Assembly (NCBI GenBank): GCA_025084515.1
Contig: JAJAGP010001508.1
Span: 120,727 to 184,726, forward strand
Length of the DNA stretch: 64,000 nucleotides
From: Ancistrus triradiatus
Lineage: Eukaryota > Chordata > Actinopteri > Siluriformes > Loricariidae
Direction of reading: 5' to 3'
The notes beneath the pieces were generated by a model. That model saw nothing but the letters and a program-made list of their open reading frames with translations, had not been told where the DNA came from and ran no database searches. The position numbers were made by a program, and so were the translations under genes. Every line of letters starts with the position of its first letter. Positions within the stretch are counted from its first letter, which is position 1. Of this stretch, positions 44,050-55,787 are shown piece after piece.

Positions 44050-44335
44050 CAGCACTCTATTCTGTGTGCCCAGGCACAGGGCACAGGGCAGCAACAACCC
44101 TAGGCAGGGTGCCAAACCGTCATAGGGCACACACACTTACACACTACTGGCACTTCAGAAACACCAATGAACCTAAAAGCGTCTTTTGAATGTGGGAGGA
44201 AAGAGCACCCAGAGTAAACCCACACAGACACAGGCTGCATGCAAAACCCACACAGGCAGAGTCCGAGGTCGGGATTGAACCGGGGATCTCGGAGCTGTGA
44301 GGCAACAGTGTTAACCATTGCACTATTGTTTTGTC
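44050..44335 (-). mobile_element. tRNA-derived SINE, family B
   Basis: The minus strand carries the whole repeat: head GTGCAATGGTTAACACTGTT, B box CCGGTTCAATCCC, middle GTGTGGGTTTACTCTGGGTG and tail with CTGCCCTGTGCC. The GAATG tail is absent. Confidence 0.8.
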
Positions 44336-44470
44336 TGATTAAACACTGCCTTTCATGTTCAACTCTGAAGTCCGTGTGCAAGACCCAGCAACAGGGTAGA
44401 GTGGACGACAGATATTTATGTACATATGCACTTTAATTCTTACTTGCAAAGTCACAAATGCAATAAAACA

Positions 44471-45988
44471 CACTGCTCAAAAAAATTCCAGGAACACTTT
44501 AGAGTATAGCATCAACTCAGTTCAACTTCTGGGATATTGATCTAGTCAGTTAAGTAGCAAGGGCAGTTGTTAATGAGTTTCAGCTGCTTTGGTGTTCATG
44601 AAATTGACAACATGTGCATAGAGCACTCACAACAGTGAGGCGACCCACAAAATAGTAATGGTTTAAAAGATGGAGGCCGTTGACATTTTGTCCTTTCTCG
44701 TCTTTTACGGCTGATTTCTCATTAGTTTTGCAGTTGGCTAGGGTCAGCTTCACTACTAGTACCATGGTGCAGTACCTGGACCCTACAGAGGTTGCACAGG
44801 TAGTCTAACTCCTGCAGTACGGCACATGAATTCGTGCCATTGCCAAAAGGTTTGCTGCGTCTCCCAGCACAGTCTTAAGAGTATGGAGGAGATTCCAGGA
44901 GACAGGCAGTTACTCTAGGAGAGCTGAACAAGGCCATAGAAGATCATTAACCCCTCAGCACGACCGGTATCTGCTCCTTTGTGCAGGGAGGTACAGGATC
45001 AGCGCTGCCAGAACCCTACAAAATGACCTCCAGCAGGCCACTGGTGTGCATGTATCTGACCAAGCAATTAGAAACAGGCTTCGTAAGGGTGGCTCGACGT
45101 CCTGTAGTGGGCCTTGTGCTCACTGCCCAGCACCATAGATTGGCATTTGCCATAGAACACCATAATTGGCAGAGCCACCACTGGCGCCCTGTGCCTTTTA
45201 CAGACGAGAGCAAGTTTCACCTGAGCACATGACAGAAGTGACAGGGTCTTGAGAGCCATGGAGAAAGTTATGCAACCTGCACCATCATTCAGTATGACTG
45301 GTTTGGTGGTGGGTCAGTGATGGTCTGGGGAGCCATATACCTGGAAGGACGCACACACCTCTACAGGCTAGACAACGACACCCTGACTGATATTAGGTAT
45401 CGGGATGAAATCCTTGGACCCACTGTCCTGGGTTCCTCCTGGTGCACTACAATGCCCAGTCTCATGTGGTGAGAGTATGGAGGCAGTTCTTGGAACATGA
45501 AGTCTCTGACACCATTGACTGGCCCCCAGATCTCCTGACCTAAATCCGGTAGAACACCTCTGGGACATTATGTTTCAGTCCATCCGACACCACCAGTTAC
45601 AGTTCAGACTCTCCAGGAACTCAGTGATGCCTTGGTCCAGATCTGGGAGGAGATCCCCCAGGACACCATCAATCATCTCATTAGGAGCATGCCCCGATGT
45701 TGCCAGGCTGCATACAAGCACATGGAGGCCATACAAAGTACTGCGTACCCTTTTGAGTTGCTGTGATGGAATTTCGGCTAAATGGCATTATTTTTTCGCT
45801 TTGATTTTCAGGGTGTCTTTGAATTCTACCCTCTGTAGGGTGATAATTTTCAATTCCATCAAACGATGTGGCATCCTTTCATTCTGAACACATTACCCAG
45901 TCCATACCAGGAAAGATATTCTGGTTGATTTTTTACCCATTGAGATCTGACATGTTTTCAAAGTGTTCCTTTCATTTTTTAAGCAGTG
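44471..45988 (+). mobile_element. Tc1-like element, family D (both termini present)
   Basis: Left terminus CACTGCTCAAAAAAATTCCA GGAACACTTT, right terminus AAAGTGTTCCTTTC...AAGCAGTG, followed by TA at 45989-45990. The left flank reads CA instead of TA. 1518 bp with a transposase in the same direction, antisense to smap1. Confidence 0.88.
44764..45766 (+). pseudogene. Tc1-like transposase, family D, broken
   Basis: ATG at 44764 (MVQYLDPTEVAQVV) runs into a TAA at 44806-44808 after 14 codons. The first catalytic Asp is present (FTDESKF near 45195-45218). The second is changed: the 'MQDNA' site reads VHYNAQSHVV near 45440 (Asp to Tyr). The third residue is kept in RSPDLNPVEHLWD, reached only after a frameshift near 45530. 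The last codons end at TGA 45764-45766. Several other stops and shifts exist. It is inactive and relatively old. Confidence 0.85.
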
Positions 45989-46095
45989 TATAACAGATAC
46001 AATAGATGTGCAAGTGTCTTTGTGTATTAGAGTAGCTACAGTGATGGCGTCAGATACATCAGTGTTACCATCCCTATAGTGGGACTGCAAGTTAC

Positions 46096-46250
46096 AGGAC
46101 TATGGACTAGATGGTCCAGGATTCAAACCGCAGCACTGCCAAGCGGAAACTGTTGGGCCTTAAGCAGGGCTCCTACACCACAGTTGCTTGGATTCTGCAC
46201 TGTCAGTTCTTAGTTGCTGATATCTGGATAAGATATCTAAATGCAAATAT
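46096..46250 (+). repeat. SINE family A, degenerate
   Basis: GGTCCAGGATTCAAACC, then ACTGTTGGGCCTTAAGCAGG and GATAAGATATCTAAATGCAA parallel SINE A with many changes; the A box is lost. Confidence 0.65.
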
Positions 46251-46838
46251 AATAGAACCTGTTCTTGTCTCTAATACAAGGCACCCCCACTATTTAACAT
46301 GACAATCAAACGAAATGCATAAAGTTAGGTGTAGTTTATAAATTACATAGTAACTCCTACAATAACTTGCAGACTAAAGACAAACCCTGATTCCTACAGC
46401 CGCCTTGTGATAGAGGCAGAAGCACAAGTGGGTTTCCCCTGAAGAGCCCCGATCTCCTGGCAACTTAAAATCCAATCTTAACATACAAATCACATAGCAT
46501 ACAAAAGTTATCTTGTTGAAACAATGAGAACATAAGGGATTATGCCTAAAGTTATAAGCAGTTTCATCACCCAGACAAGTCTTCAGTTGTAAAACTCCAC
46601 TTTGAAGGTAGTGGTTTGAATAACTCAACAATAAGTTGGGAAAAAAAAAAAAAAAAAACACAAAGAACTTTCTGGGTACCTTTCAATTCAGTTAAATTGA
46701 ACTGAATGAATTAATGAATTTCTGATTTCAAATCATCTACTGGTTTCAGGGTATATAGGCATTAAGTAAAAAAAAACAAAAAAAAAAACGATGATACTAA
46801 TGTGGAATACACTTAAGTACAACAATTTAATATGCCTA
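46251..46838. other. smap1 intron 1, unclassified
   Basis: A runs at 46639-46657 and 46769-46788; no other feature recognised. Confidence 0.5.
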
Positions 46839-47834
46839 TAGGGGTGCAACTAACGATTATATTAATAATCGATTAATCGGTCGATTAATTTTTCGATTAA
46901 TCGATGAATCTGGTTTTTAAAAAAACCTTTCCATGTCTTTATTCACAAATATAACATTAAATAAGAGCACATAAGTGCTTACAATAAATGAATAATAATA
47001 AATAAAATTTATTAATAAATTAAAATAAAAAATTAAACAATAAAGAAAAATAAGTGCATCTCTGATGCAAACACTACATACAAACTCATTCACGCTCTTT
47101 CCTTAGAAACTTTGCATTGCAATCCAAAAATGTTAGCATGTCAACATGCTCCTGGCTAAAGCTGGCTCTCTTTTTAGAGACTATATTTCCTGCTGCAGAA
47201 GATAAATGCTCAGACCCTGTTGAAGTAGCAGGAATGCATAAAGAGGACTTGGCTAGCCTGGCCAATATAGGATATCTGTCTCTTAACTCCATAACTGTCA
47301 TTATCCAGCTAACAAGCAGAAACAGCATCAGCCGTGCTGTGCCGTTCGCATAGTGGGAGTGCGCCGTTATGTTTCCTCACTTCAAAACGGAACAAACTCG
47401 GGATATTGTGGTGACTTACGCTGTTGTTGTGCTCCCTTCATCCTCATCGGTGACACCATGCTTCCGTTTCGAGGGCTGTATCAGCACCGGGGTGCTCCCG
47501 TGCCAGGTCAGATCACTTTTGCAAAGCTTGCACGTTACACATTTTTTGTTGTGTGAAGCGTGAAGTACTCCGAGACTTTTGAGGACTTAAGCCGAACCTT
47601 TTTCTCTGCGTCGGTCATGTTTCATTTGTAGAATTTATTTAATTCTTAACGCTAATTTATTTTGAAGATTCCGCGTGTTTTTTTTCCAGCGGTGACGAAG
47701 TGCCGCAAGTAACGTAAGTCGATATGATAAGGCGAGGGACACAAATCATGCGACAACGAATCGATAATGAAATTCGTTATCGACACTTAATAATCGATTA
47801 TTTTCGATTTTATCGATTCGTTGCTGCAGCCCTA
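46839..47834 (-). mobile_element. hAT-like element, family C
   Basis: Terminal repeats TAGGGGTGCAACTAACGATT (left) and TAGGGCTGCAGCAACGAATC (right, inverted). The ends carry tandem ATCGATTAAT / AATCGAT subterminal motifs. Flanks TATGCCTA (46831-46838) and CATGCTTA (47835-47842) match at six of eight positions, fitting an old 8-bp duplication. The C-terminal part of a hAT transposase remains on the minus strand. Confidence 0.88.
47086..47328 (-). pseudogene. hAT transposase C-terminal (hATC) domain remnant
   Basis: The minus-strand open piece reads ELRDRYPILARLAKSSLCIP, then ATSTGSEHLSSAAGNIVSKK and RASFSQEHVDMLTFLDCN. This is the hAT dimerisation domain: 'yP.La.lA...L.ipAtS..sEr.FS.aG.i....R..l....v..l.fl'. 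The Arg-Val-Phe of the usual 'SERVFS' is changed to HLS, a decay sign. The rest of the transposase is deleted. It confirms the hAT superfamily for this family directly from protein sequence. Confidence 0.85.
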
Positions 47835-47859
47835 CATGCTTATTTAACTTTCCACAGAG

Positions 47860-47912
47860 GACTGTGGTTGCCTAGCAGTTAAGGTACTGGCCTATAGACC
47901 AGAAGGATCCAT
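47860..47912 (+). repeat. SINE family A, head only
   Basis: GACTGTGGTTGCCTAGCAGT TAAGGTACTGG corresponds to the tRNA-like head with the A box. The element breaks off before the B box. Confidence 0.65.
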
Positions 47913-48090
47913 GGCAATTACTTAAGTCCATATGGCCAGTGTTTCTTCAGAATCTTTTGTCTTCTGCTGGGGTCTTGTTTAGGATTTATTTAATTGTATC
48001 CATTTACAGTATATTGTTCCTTCATCTTCTCCTCTTTAGCCGTCAACTGATTCAAGCATAACGGTATTTTTCAGTTGACCAGTTACTCTC

Positions 48091-48245
48091 ATGGGTAGCA
48101 TGGTGGTGTGGTGGTTAGTGCCATCACTCCAGGTCCCAGCCCGAATGCTGTGAATGGCTGGTTCCCACTTTGTGCCCTTTGCTGCCAGTTAGGCCCGTAC
48201 CCTCCACGATCCTGAGTGAGTGAGTGAGTTGAGTGAGTGAGCATT
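48091..48245 (+). repeat. SINE family B copy with GTGA tail
   Basis: Head GGTGGTGTGGTTAGTGCCAT, a reduced middle, GTTAGGCCCGTACCCTCCAC GATCC, and a (GAGT)n tail in place of GAATG. Confidence 0.55.
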
Positions 48246-48774
48246 TCAGTTCATGCAGTGTAGAGACACTTATTTTTAACTAGGAGTGATAAAAATAATA
48301 TTACATGTTAAATATTAGCTGATTATGCAATAAAATGATACTGCACACAGTCACAGCAGCAAACATGCAATCCAATAAACCATAAAACACATCTGCGGTG
48401 TGCTGTGAGTACTTGCCCAAACAAATCACGACCGATCCTGATTGAGCTGGTTCTCATAATACTAGAGGTTTTGCCAACACAGTAGCACATTAGTTTCTTG
48501 GCAAATATTACTAGATTTCATTGCTAAAAGTATGCGTCACGTCGTTATGTGTTGCCTTACCCCATGAAAAAAAAAACCTTTTTGACAGGGTAACAAACCG
48601 AAAGAAGAAAAAGCACACCACAGCACAAATGACATTTAGTTTAAGCAAATCCTACAAAGCAAACCCTACAAAGGAGATAACAATCAGCCAAGCACGCAAG
48701 ACCTAAAATGCTGTATACTTGATTTACAATCACGTATTTTGAAAGACCACCTGTAGGTTTACTATTTTTTTCTC
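48246..48774. other. smap1 intron 1, unclassified
   Basis: Nothing recognised. Confidence 0.5.
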
Positions 48775-48985
48775 ATTTTTTTTATCCCCGCTTATCCTGC
48801 TCAGCACCCATCACAGAGAACACCAGGCTTAAGCATGGGGCACAGGGGTCAATGTTTCAGCACCATAGTTGATCTCCAGCCTCATGAGACACCCAAGTGT
48901 TTTGGAAATCACAGTCACAACTCGAACTCATGTCACCACAGTGATGGGCAAGCGTGTCAGACTTCTGCAACACTCAAGCTCCAGG
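48775..48985 (-). repeat. SINE family B-related fragment
   Basis: CCGCTTATCCTGCTCAGCAC, GGGGCACAGGGGTCA and a degraded B-box region on the minus strand suggest an old SINE B relative. Similarity is weak. Confidence 0.4.
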
Positions 48986-49096
48986 CTTTCTAATGAATAA
49001 CCAATGTTTGGAGAATGAATGTGCAAACCTATGACAATGAAATTTGTTGCTGGTAAAACTGGAAAGCAATGCAACATTTGCTATATTTAAACACGC

Positions 49097-49151
<55 letters not shown>

Positions 49152-50276
49152 ACTTTATTATGTCGCACTTTGTAGTTCTATAATTACACACTGTAGTCCA
49201 TCTGTTTCTCTACATTTTTTGTTATTCCCCATCCTGTAGTCAGCATCCTGTGACCGCTGATGAAGGATGAGAGAATGACTAACACAAACTGTGCAACAAC
49301 GGATGAGCTAATGTCTGTGTGTCTATGTTATAACCTTTATGTTATATAGTAAAGCTAATTCCCTGATTAAAGTACTGGTTTTTATTACACATTTACAGGT
49401 TACATGGTGTGAAAATGAAAAGTAAATTTGGTGACATACAACCAGCTGACATTTAACCAGAGCAAAGAAGGTATTTAATTTTATATTTAATTTAATAACG
49501 AGTTTGCCATTTCAAATCATTCAGTTACGACTAACACACACATGTAAAAAATCTCTCATCCACCAAAATGCTCTGATATAAAGAAAAAACAGACTTGGCA
49601 GAGAAAATAGCCTCACTGACTCATTGTCTGTTATTTCTTTAATCCACCAGATGGAGCCCCATAATATGAATCTCTCTAGCTCAAGGACAAGCTTTCCATA
49701 TATTATAGCTTTGCAAAATACAGACATGACACCAGGGTCAGGGGTCATTTACCAGAGAGGGTACGCACTTCAGCAGTAGTGCTGACAAAAGACCAACGAG
49801 CTTACAAAATTACAGGTTTAGTTCCTCTACTGGCACTTCCTTTAACCAGGTCAGCAATTCATCAGATACACATTATCACAGTCCACACAGACATATCTCT
49901 GAAAAACTGACTGAAAGGTCACAAAGAAGTATGCTCAAGAGAACATTTCCCATTTGCAGGTGGATTGCATGATGGCATAAAAGAGGTGATTATAGACAAG
50001 TAGCCAGACAATGCAGACTGCACCAGTTATCAAACAATGCTACTTTTGCAAAAAACCAGAGTGGTATTGAATTCTATGATTAAGAACTTAAATCTGGACC
50101 CATCTAAACCCAGCTGGAGTATTGGAGATAGCCATTTTGCGAGTCGATATGTTGTTTTGAATACTATTTGATAAGAAGCCAGTTCTTTAGGCATGCAGTA
50201 ACATCTGAGACAATAAACACTCATGTAATGTGTATAAAAATCTCTCTGACATTCTCCATCACAGAACTGAAGTAAC
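48986..50276. other. smap1 intron 1 with GT microsatellite
   Basis: (GT)25 at 49101-49150. The remainder is AT-rich intron without a gene or repeat I can name. Confidence 0.55.
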
Positions 50277-50731
50277 ATGGTACTGATACGACCCTAAGCA
50301 CACAAGTGGTTCTACCAAAGAATGGTTAAAGAAGAATAAAGTTAATGATTTGGAATGGCCAAGTCCTGACCTTAATACAATGGAAATGTTGTAGAAGGAC
50401 CAGAAGCGAGCAGTTAATGTGAGGAAACCCACCAACATCCCAGAGATGAAGCTGTTCTGTACAGAGGAATGGGCTAAAATTCCTCCAAGGTGGTGTGCAG
50501 GACTGATCAACAGCAAAGGTCCACATATTTTGCCACTCACTAATATGAAATATTGGATTATTTTCCTCAATAAATAAATTACCAAGTATAATATTTTGTC
50601 TCATTTGTTTAACTGGGTTCTCTTTATCTACTTTGTGAACTTGTGTGAAAATCTGATGATGTTTTAGGTCATATTTATGCAGAAATATAAAAAAATTCTA
50701 AAGGGTTCACAAATTCTGAAGCACCACTGTA
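50277..50731 (+). mobile_element. Tc1-like family A, 3'-half fragment
   Basis: Begins inside the transposase (ACCCTAAGCACACAAG, then GGCCAAGTCCTGACCTTAAT, the SPDLN region with two codons lost) and ends in the family A terminus GGGTTCACAAATTCTGAAGC ACCACTGTA. It parallels 2250-2757. No coding capacity. Confidence 0.8.
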
Positions 50732-50789
50732 CACATGTGTGTATGTATATAACAGGACATTATACTGTCTATATGATGCACTGCAGGCC

Positions 50790-51045
50790 ATTGTTTTCTC
50801 TATATACTTGTTAGTCCCCTTTACTCTGCTCTCTAATAGTTAGTACCCCCACAGAACCACAACAGATCAGGTACTATTTGGGTGGTGGATCATTCTCAGC
50901 ACTGTAGTGACACTGATGTGGTGGTGGTGTGTTAGTGTGTGTTTTGCTGGTATGATTCTATCAGACACAGCAATGCTGCTGGAGTGTTTTAACACTGTGT
51001 TCACTCATTGTGCCCTCTATTAGACACGTCTATCATATTGGTCCA
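50790..51045 (+). repeat. ancient dispersed repeat, copy 1
   Basis: CCACAGAACCACAACAGATC, GGGTGGTGGATCATTCTCAG CACTG, GTGGTGGTGTGTTAGTGTG, TGCTGCTGGAGTGTTTTAAC and TATTAGACACGTCTA are blocks of a repeat common in otophysan fish, known to me from memory. Class uncertain. Half of it resembles the reverse of the other half (ACACACTAACACACCACC style), so the full element is probably palindromic. Confidence 0.6.
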
Positions 51046-51058
51046 CCTTTGCACCTTG

Positions 51059-51215
51059 TAGGGGTGGGTATTGTAAAGGTCTTAACGATACAATACGCAT
51101 CACGATACATGGATTAGGATACGACTATATCATGATACATTGTGATATGAAGCAGATTGCTATGTATTGCAATATTCCTCATAGCTTAATGAAAATATAA
51201 AAACAGTTGAAATAC
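51059..51215 (+). repeat. hAT-like terminal fragment
   Basis: TAGGGGTGGGTATTGTAAAG GTCTT, then ATACGCATCACGATACATG: a hAT-type terminus with GATACA subterminal motifs. The opposite end was not found. Confidence 0.5.
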
Positions 51216-52112
51216 AAGTTACAGTGTACAATCTGAGTCATACAATACATCACATCACACTGACAATTTTTATTTTGAGCTGAAAATCAATATAGTATAT
51301 CTCGAAATTAAAGAATTTTTTTAGCACAGCCTTAGTACCTTGTAGAGGAATAGACTGGAAACTACCTAGGAATCTTTTTAAAATGAGGTTGTGGGCTGGT
51401 GGGGAAATAAAATCACTTCTGGTTGAAACACAGAAACTACATGCAGTCAGCTTACATACAATGGAAGGCAAAAACAACAGCTTCTGCTTATATACAAATG
51501 AATTATGCTGACATCATTATGGAAGCCAATGACACACACAAACATGCACCAATACTTAATGACAGCCTTAATTTTGTATAATTAAGGCTTATGAAAATGG
51601 AGGCTTATGAAAACCTTTAATTATAATGCATTTAAGTAAATAAAAAAACAAAATGTGACAATTACTGGCAACTACATTGCAAATGAAATCTGTCCCTATG
51701 AATATTTGAATGTTTTAGTTCACCCAATTAGTCATTCATTAACATAAACTGAGGCAAAGGGACGTTCCCCTTCAGAAAAACCTAAATTTCTCCATAGATA
51801 AGAGTTAAAATTTTGCAGAAGGACTTGAGTGTCTCCAATCAAAATATCACTACTGCTATACTAACAAACTATTCTGAATGCGTATCAGAAGAAAGCCTTT
51901 CTTTCATCTAACTGCAAACTTACGTATTTGTAGTTTACTAGACACTGGGATTTTGAATCTGGTCCTATGATTAGATGAGACAAAATAAAGCTCAAAAATT
52001 AAAAACAGAAAACAGAGCTCTTGGCAGGCTCTGCCAGAGATCTACAGCTTGGTCATGGCTAGATCTTTCAGCTGAACAATCATCCAAAAATACATCGAAA
52101 TTGACACAAAAG
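51216..52112. other. smap1 intron 1, unclassified
   Basis: AT-rich; no gene or repeat recognised. Confidence 0.5.
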
Positions 52113-53643
52113 CAAATGGGGCTAAAAAGTATTTCAGCCACTGATTGTGCAAGTTCTCCTACTTAGAAAGATGAGAGAGGTCTATAATTTTCATCATAGG
52201 TACACTTCAACTATGAGAGACAAAATGAGAGAAAAAAATCCAGGAAATCACATTGTAGGATTTTTAAAGAATGTAATTGTAAATTATGGTGGAAAATAAG
52301 TATTTGGTCAATAAATTTGGTTCAACTCAATACTTTGTAACATAACCTTTGTTGGCAGTGACAGATGTCAAACATATCCTGTAAGTCTTCACCAGGTTTG
52401 CACACACTGTAGCTGGTATTTTGGCCCATTCCTCCATGGGGCAACATGGACTTTGAACTCCCTCCACACATTTTCTATGGGGTTGAGGTCTGGAGACTGG
52501 CTAGGCCACTCCAAGACCTGCAAATGCTTTTGACGGAGCCACTCCTTCGTTGCCCAAGCGGTGTGTTTGGGATCATGGTCATGCTGGAAGCCACGTTCCA
52601 TCTTCAATGCTCTCACTGATGGAAGGAGGTTTTGGTTTAAAATCTCATGACACATGGCCCCGTTCATTCTTCGCTTAACACGGATCAGTCGTCCTGTCCC
52701 TTTTGCAGAAAAACAGCCCCAAAGCAAAATGTTTCCACCCCCATGCTTCACAGTAGGTATGGTGCAACTCAGCATTCTTCTTCCTCCAAACACAATGAGT
52801 TGAGTTTTTACCAAAAACTTTTATTTTGGTTTCATCTGACCACATGATATTCTCCCAATCCTCTTCTAGATCATCCATATGCTCTCTGACAAACTTCAGA
52901 CATGCCTGGACATGTACTGGCTTAAGCAGGGGGGCACGCCTGGCACTGCAGGATCTGAGTCCCTCTCGGCGTAGTGTGTTACTGATGGTAGCCTTGTTAG
53001 TTTGGTCGCAGCTCTCTGCAGGTCATTCATCAGGTCCCTCCGTGTAGTTCTGGGATTTTTGCTCACCATTCTCATGATCATTTTCAGCCCAAGGGATAAG
53101 ATCTTGCGTGGAGCCCCAGATCGACAGAGATTATCAATGTCTTTCATTTTCTTACAATTGCTCCCACAGTTGATTTATTCACACCAACCTGCTTGCCTAT
53201 TGTAGATTCACTCTTCCCAGCCTGGTGCAGGTCTACAATTTTCTTCCTGGTGTCCTTCGACAGCTCTTTGGTCTTGGCCATGGTTGAGTTTGGAGTCTGG
53301 CTGTTTGAGGCTGTGGACAGGTGTCTTTTATACAGATAACGAGGTCAAACAGGTGCCATTAATACAGGTAACAAGTGGAGGACAGAAGAGCTTCTTAAAG
53401 AAGTTACAGGTCTGTGAGAGCTAGAAATCTTGCTTGTTTGTGGGTGACCAAATACTTATTTTTCACCGTAATTTACAATTAAATTCTTAAAAAATCTTAC
53501 AATGTGATTTCCTGGATTTGTTCTCTCATTTTGTCTCTCATAGTTGAAGTGTACCTATGATGAAAACTAGAGACCTCTCTCATCTTTCTAAGTAGGAGAC
53601 CTTGCACAATCAGTGGCTGACTAAATACTTTTTTGCCCCACTG
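52113..53643 (-). mobile_element. Tc1-like element, family E (long TIRs, nearly complete)
   Basis: Terminal inverted repeats of about 200 bp: 52113-52310 and 53455-53643 share CAGCCACTGATTGTGCAAG, AAGATGAGAGAGGTCT, GGTACACTTCAACTATGAGA and ATCCAGGAAATCACATTGTA. The right end closes with CCCCACTGTA. A single transposase reading lies on the minus strand between them. This is the best-preserved Tc1 in the window; it is in smap1 sense orientation within intron 1. Confidence 0.9.
52327..53281 (-). pseudogene. Tc1-like transposase, family E, frameshifted
   Basis: Start at 53281: MAKTKELSKDTRKKIVDLHQ, then AGKSESTIGKQVGVNKSTVG (first helix-turn-helix). IDNLCRSGAPRKI follows (the GRPRK-like link is changed), then TRRDLMNDL (second helix-turn-helix). 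The catalytic residues of the DD34E set are all visible: WSDETKIKVFG, HDHDPKHTAWATKEWL and SPDLNPIENVW. C-terminal stop at 52327-52329. Frameshifts occur near 53150, near 52900 and near 52760 (after CVWRKKNAELHHT, with about four codons lost). It looks recently inactivated compared with the other families. Confidence 0.88.
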
Positions 53644-54393
53644 TATATATGCCTAGTGTCCATATAACCTTGAGTGTTGATGTAACTTTGTGTCTGTCTT
53701 TGAATGGCCTTTGATGCTGAAGAGGACATTAAATAAACTAAATAAACCAAGAAACAAACAAACAGACTCTGTGATGTGTGACAAGCCAATAATTGTGAGA
53801 TGGGGGTTTTAATGAATGAATGAATGAATGAATGATAAATAAATAAATAAATAAGAAAAAGAAGAGCCAAGGGTGTTTTTGTTGTTGTTGTTGTTGTGAT
53901 TTTACAGTAAATGTTCTGTAATCAAAAGGTAGCTTATAATCATATATTACAATAGGAATATAAACAACAAAGTCATTTTAATCCATTCACCAAAAAAGCC
54001 AACACAAGAATGACTACAACATTAAAATTCTAAATTAAAATAAATTCTTTGGTGTTTTCAACAGTATGCGGAGCTGTGGAGAGTAAGCAACTAAATCTGC
54101 AGGATCTCCTGTCCTCAGTCATATTTGACTACACACACACCAAATACACACAACACACCATGCTTTATACATCCCTGTTTATCTAGCAAACAGCAGTAAA
54201 TCATCCTCAAATTCGCACTTGGCACTAGATAACACTCAGCAGCCTGATATCAACACACAGCCTGCATGATATGTAACCGCTAAGCTAAGGACTCTCTCCT
54301 CTCCACTAAGGTTATTGTGATCACATCTATAAACTGGGGGTGATTATGGGTGACATCATAGCTTGGGTTAGTACATTTTTCTGCAAGTGATGT
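53644..54393. other. smap1 intron 1 with short microsatellites
   Basis: (AATG)n at 53811-53834, (AAAT)n at 53836-53853 and (TTG)n at 53877-53896; otherwise unclassified. Confidence 0.55.
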
Positions 54394-55787
54394 CAGGGGT
54401 GTGTGATATGTATCCTCTACGATAATATCCTAATTGTTGTTTAACGATGTGTGAGCTGACATTATCGAGAACATCACTCACTTTGCCAAAAAAAGACAAA
54501 AAAATACACCTTCACATATTCACTGCATCATGTAGCCAGGTAGGTCAGACTACTGCACATGCGCACCGAGTGCATGCAGCATGCTAGCACCACAAATCAA
54601 GCTAGCGTTCTACCTAAAATCATTCAACTGTGCCAGGAGACAATATACAGACACCACCAGTTTTGCAGTGTACGTTGTTTGATGCAATTGCCAGACATGG
54701 CTCTTCTTCACTCTTCTTTCAAAGCCAGAGATTGTTTGGCTTTGAAATGACAGATGCTGCTTAAAAGACAGTGATCAGAAAAAAAATGTCGGAAATTCCT
54801 TGCTGTTAAAGACAATAACTTATTTCACCAACTAACCATCATGCAGAATATAAAGATTATGACTAAGTTCAGGAGGTAGCTGTCCATGACAAGCCAAAAC
54901 CAGCCAAGGTACCAACATAAAAAAATCTGCAATACACACTCAGCAAAGCCACTCTGCAAAAAAATGCCTTACAACAAGAAAGGCAACAGATGGCAAGGCA
55001 TAACAAATGTTGTCCTCAATTACTTCATGACAGTCACAGTGCCAATTCAGGCAGTTGAGAGAGATGGGTTCAGACCTTTGAATACTTCAGACTAGTGGTC
55101 GACCGTTATGGGTTTTTTAATGTCTGATGCCGATATTTCCAGAGCAGGGTGACCAATGGCAGATTCTTTTTTTGCAACTGATTAACCTAATAACAGTAAA
55201 GGAGACACCAAATTGCTGAACTAAAATAAACATTTATTTAAGGTATAATTCCACTTTCTCTATTTGCACTAAATAAATAAATTCAAAATAAAAGTTGTAT
55301 TGCTCTTAACTACAACATTCATTACTAGATAACAGTATCACATTCTTTCTGAGGAAAAACATGAAAATGTGTAAATAATTTGCAAAAAAATGCACATGCA
55401 CATGTTAGCAGTATCTTTTAGTTTTTAATCCCAGTTAAAAGCAGTAAGTTCTTCTAATAAACCTCTCACCCCTCACTAAATCTCAGCATCTCTTTGTTTT
55501 GATTCACTCAGTAGTCCCAGTTTATGAACTGCAAGTTCTAATGCAGGAAACAAAGTTTCTCTGCATTTTCCCACTATTTTTGAATAGCGGATATATCGGC
55601 CAAAATAAGAGCCAATGCTGATTATTTCAAAATGCCATTAACTGGCCTGATTAATAGACCGACCAATGAATCAGTCTATCACTACTTTAGACCCAAGATA
55701 TTCCCTACCACAGTATCGTCTAATTATTGTTATCGACAAAATCCCAGAAAATAATGAGATATTTTTTGTCAATATCACACACTCCTA
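54394..55787 (+). mobile_element. hAT-like element, family D, with nested hAT
   Basis: Left end CAGGGGTGTGTGATAT, right end (inverted) TAGGAGTGTGTGATAT. The interior parallels 28634-29292: GTGAGCTGACATTATCGAG, ATACAGACACCACCAG, AAAAATGCCTTACAACAAGA and AAAATCCCAGAAAATA. Removing the insert at 55093-55684 leaves about 800 bp. No convincing target duplication was found at its borders. Coding remains are too decayed to read. Confidence 0.8.
55093..55684. mobile_element. hAT-like element, family G, nested
   Basis: Starts TAGTGGTCGACCGTTATGGG and ends with the inverse of TAGTGATAGACTGATTCATT. Flanked by CTTCAGAC (55085-55092) and CTTTAGAC (55685-55692), seven of eight bases equal. The related hAT at 28634-29292 has the uninterrupted sequence GAATAATTTAGACCCAAGAT at the homologous place, so the borders are confirmed by an empty site. 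No transposase. Confidence 0.92.

Noticed and set aside
47353..47563. Two overlapping plus-strand open frames beside the hATC relic
   Set aside because: They lie in the 5' part of the hAT family C element, opposite to its transposase, with no similarity.
49101..49150. CRISPR-like or tandem array
   Set aside because: Simple GT microsatellite. No array of spaced direct repeats with unique spacers exists anywhere in the window.
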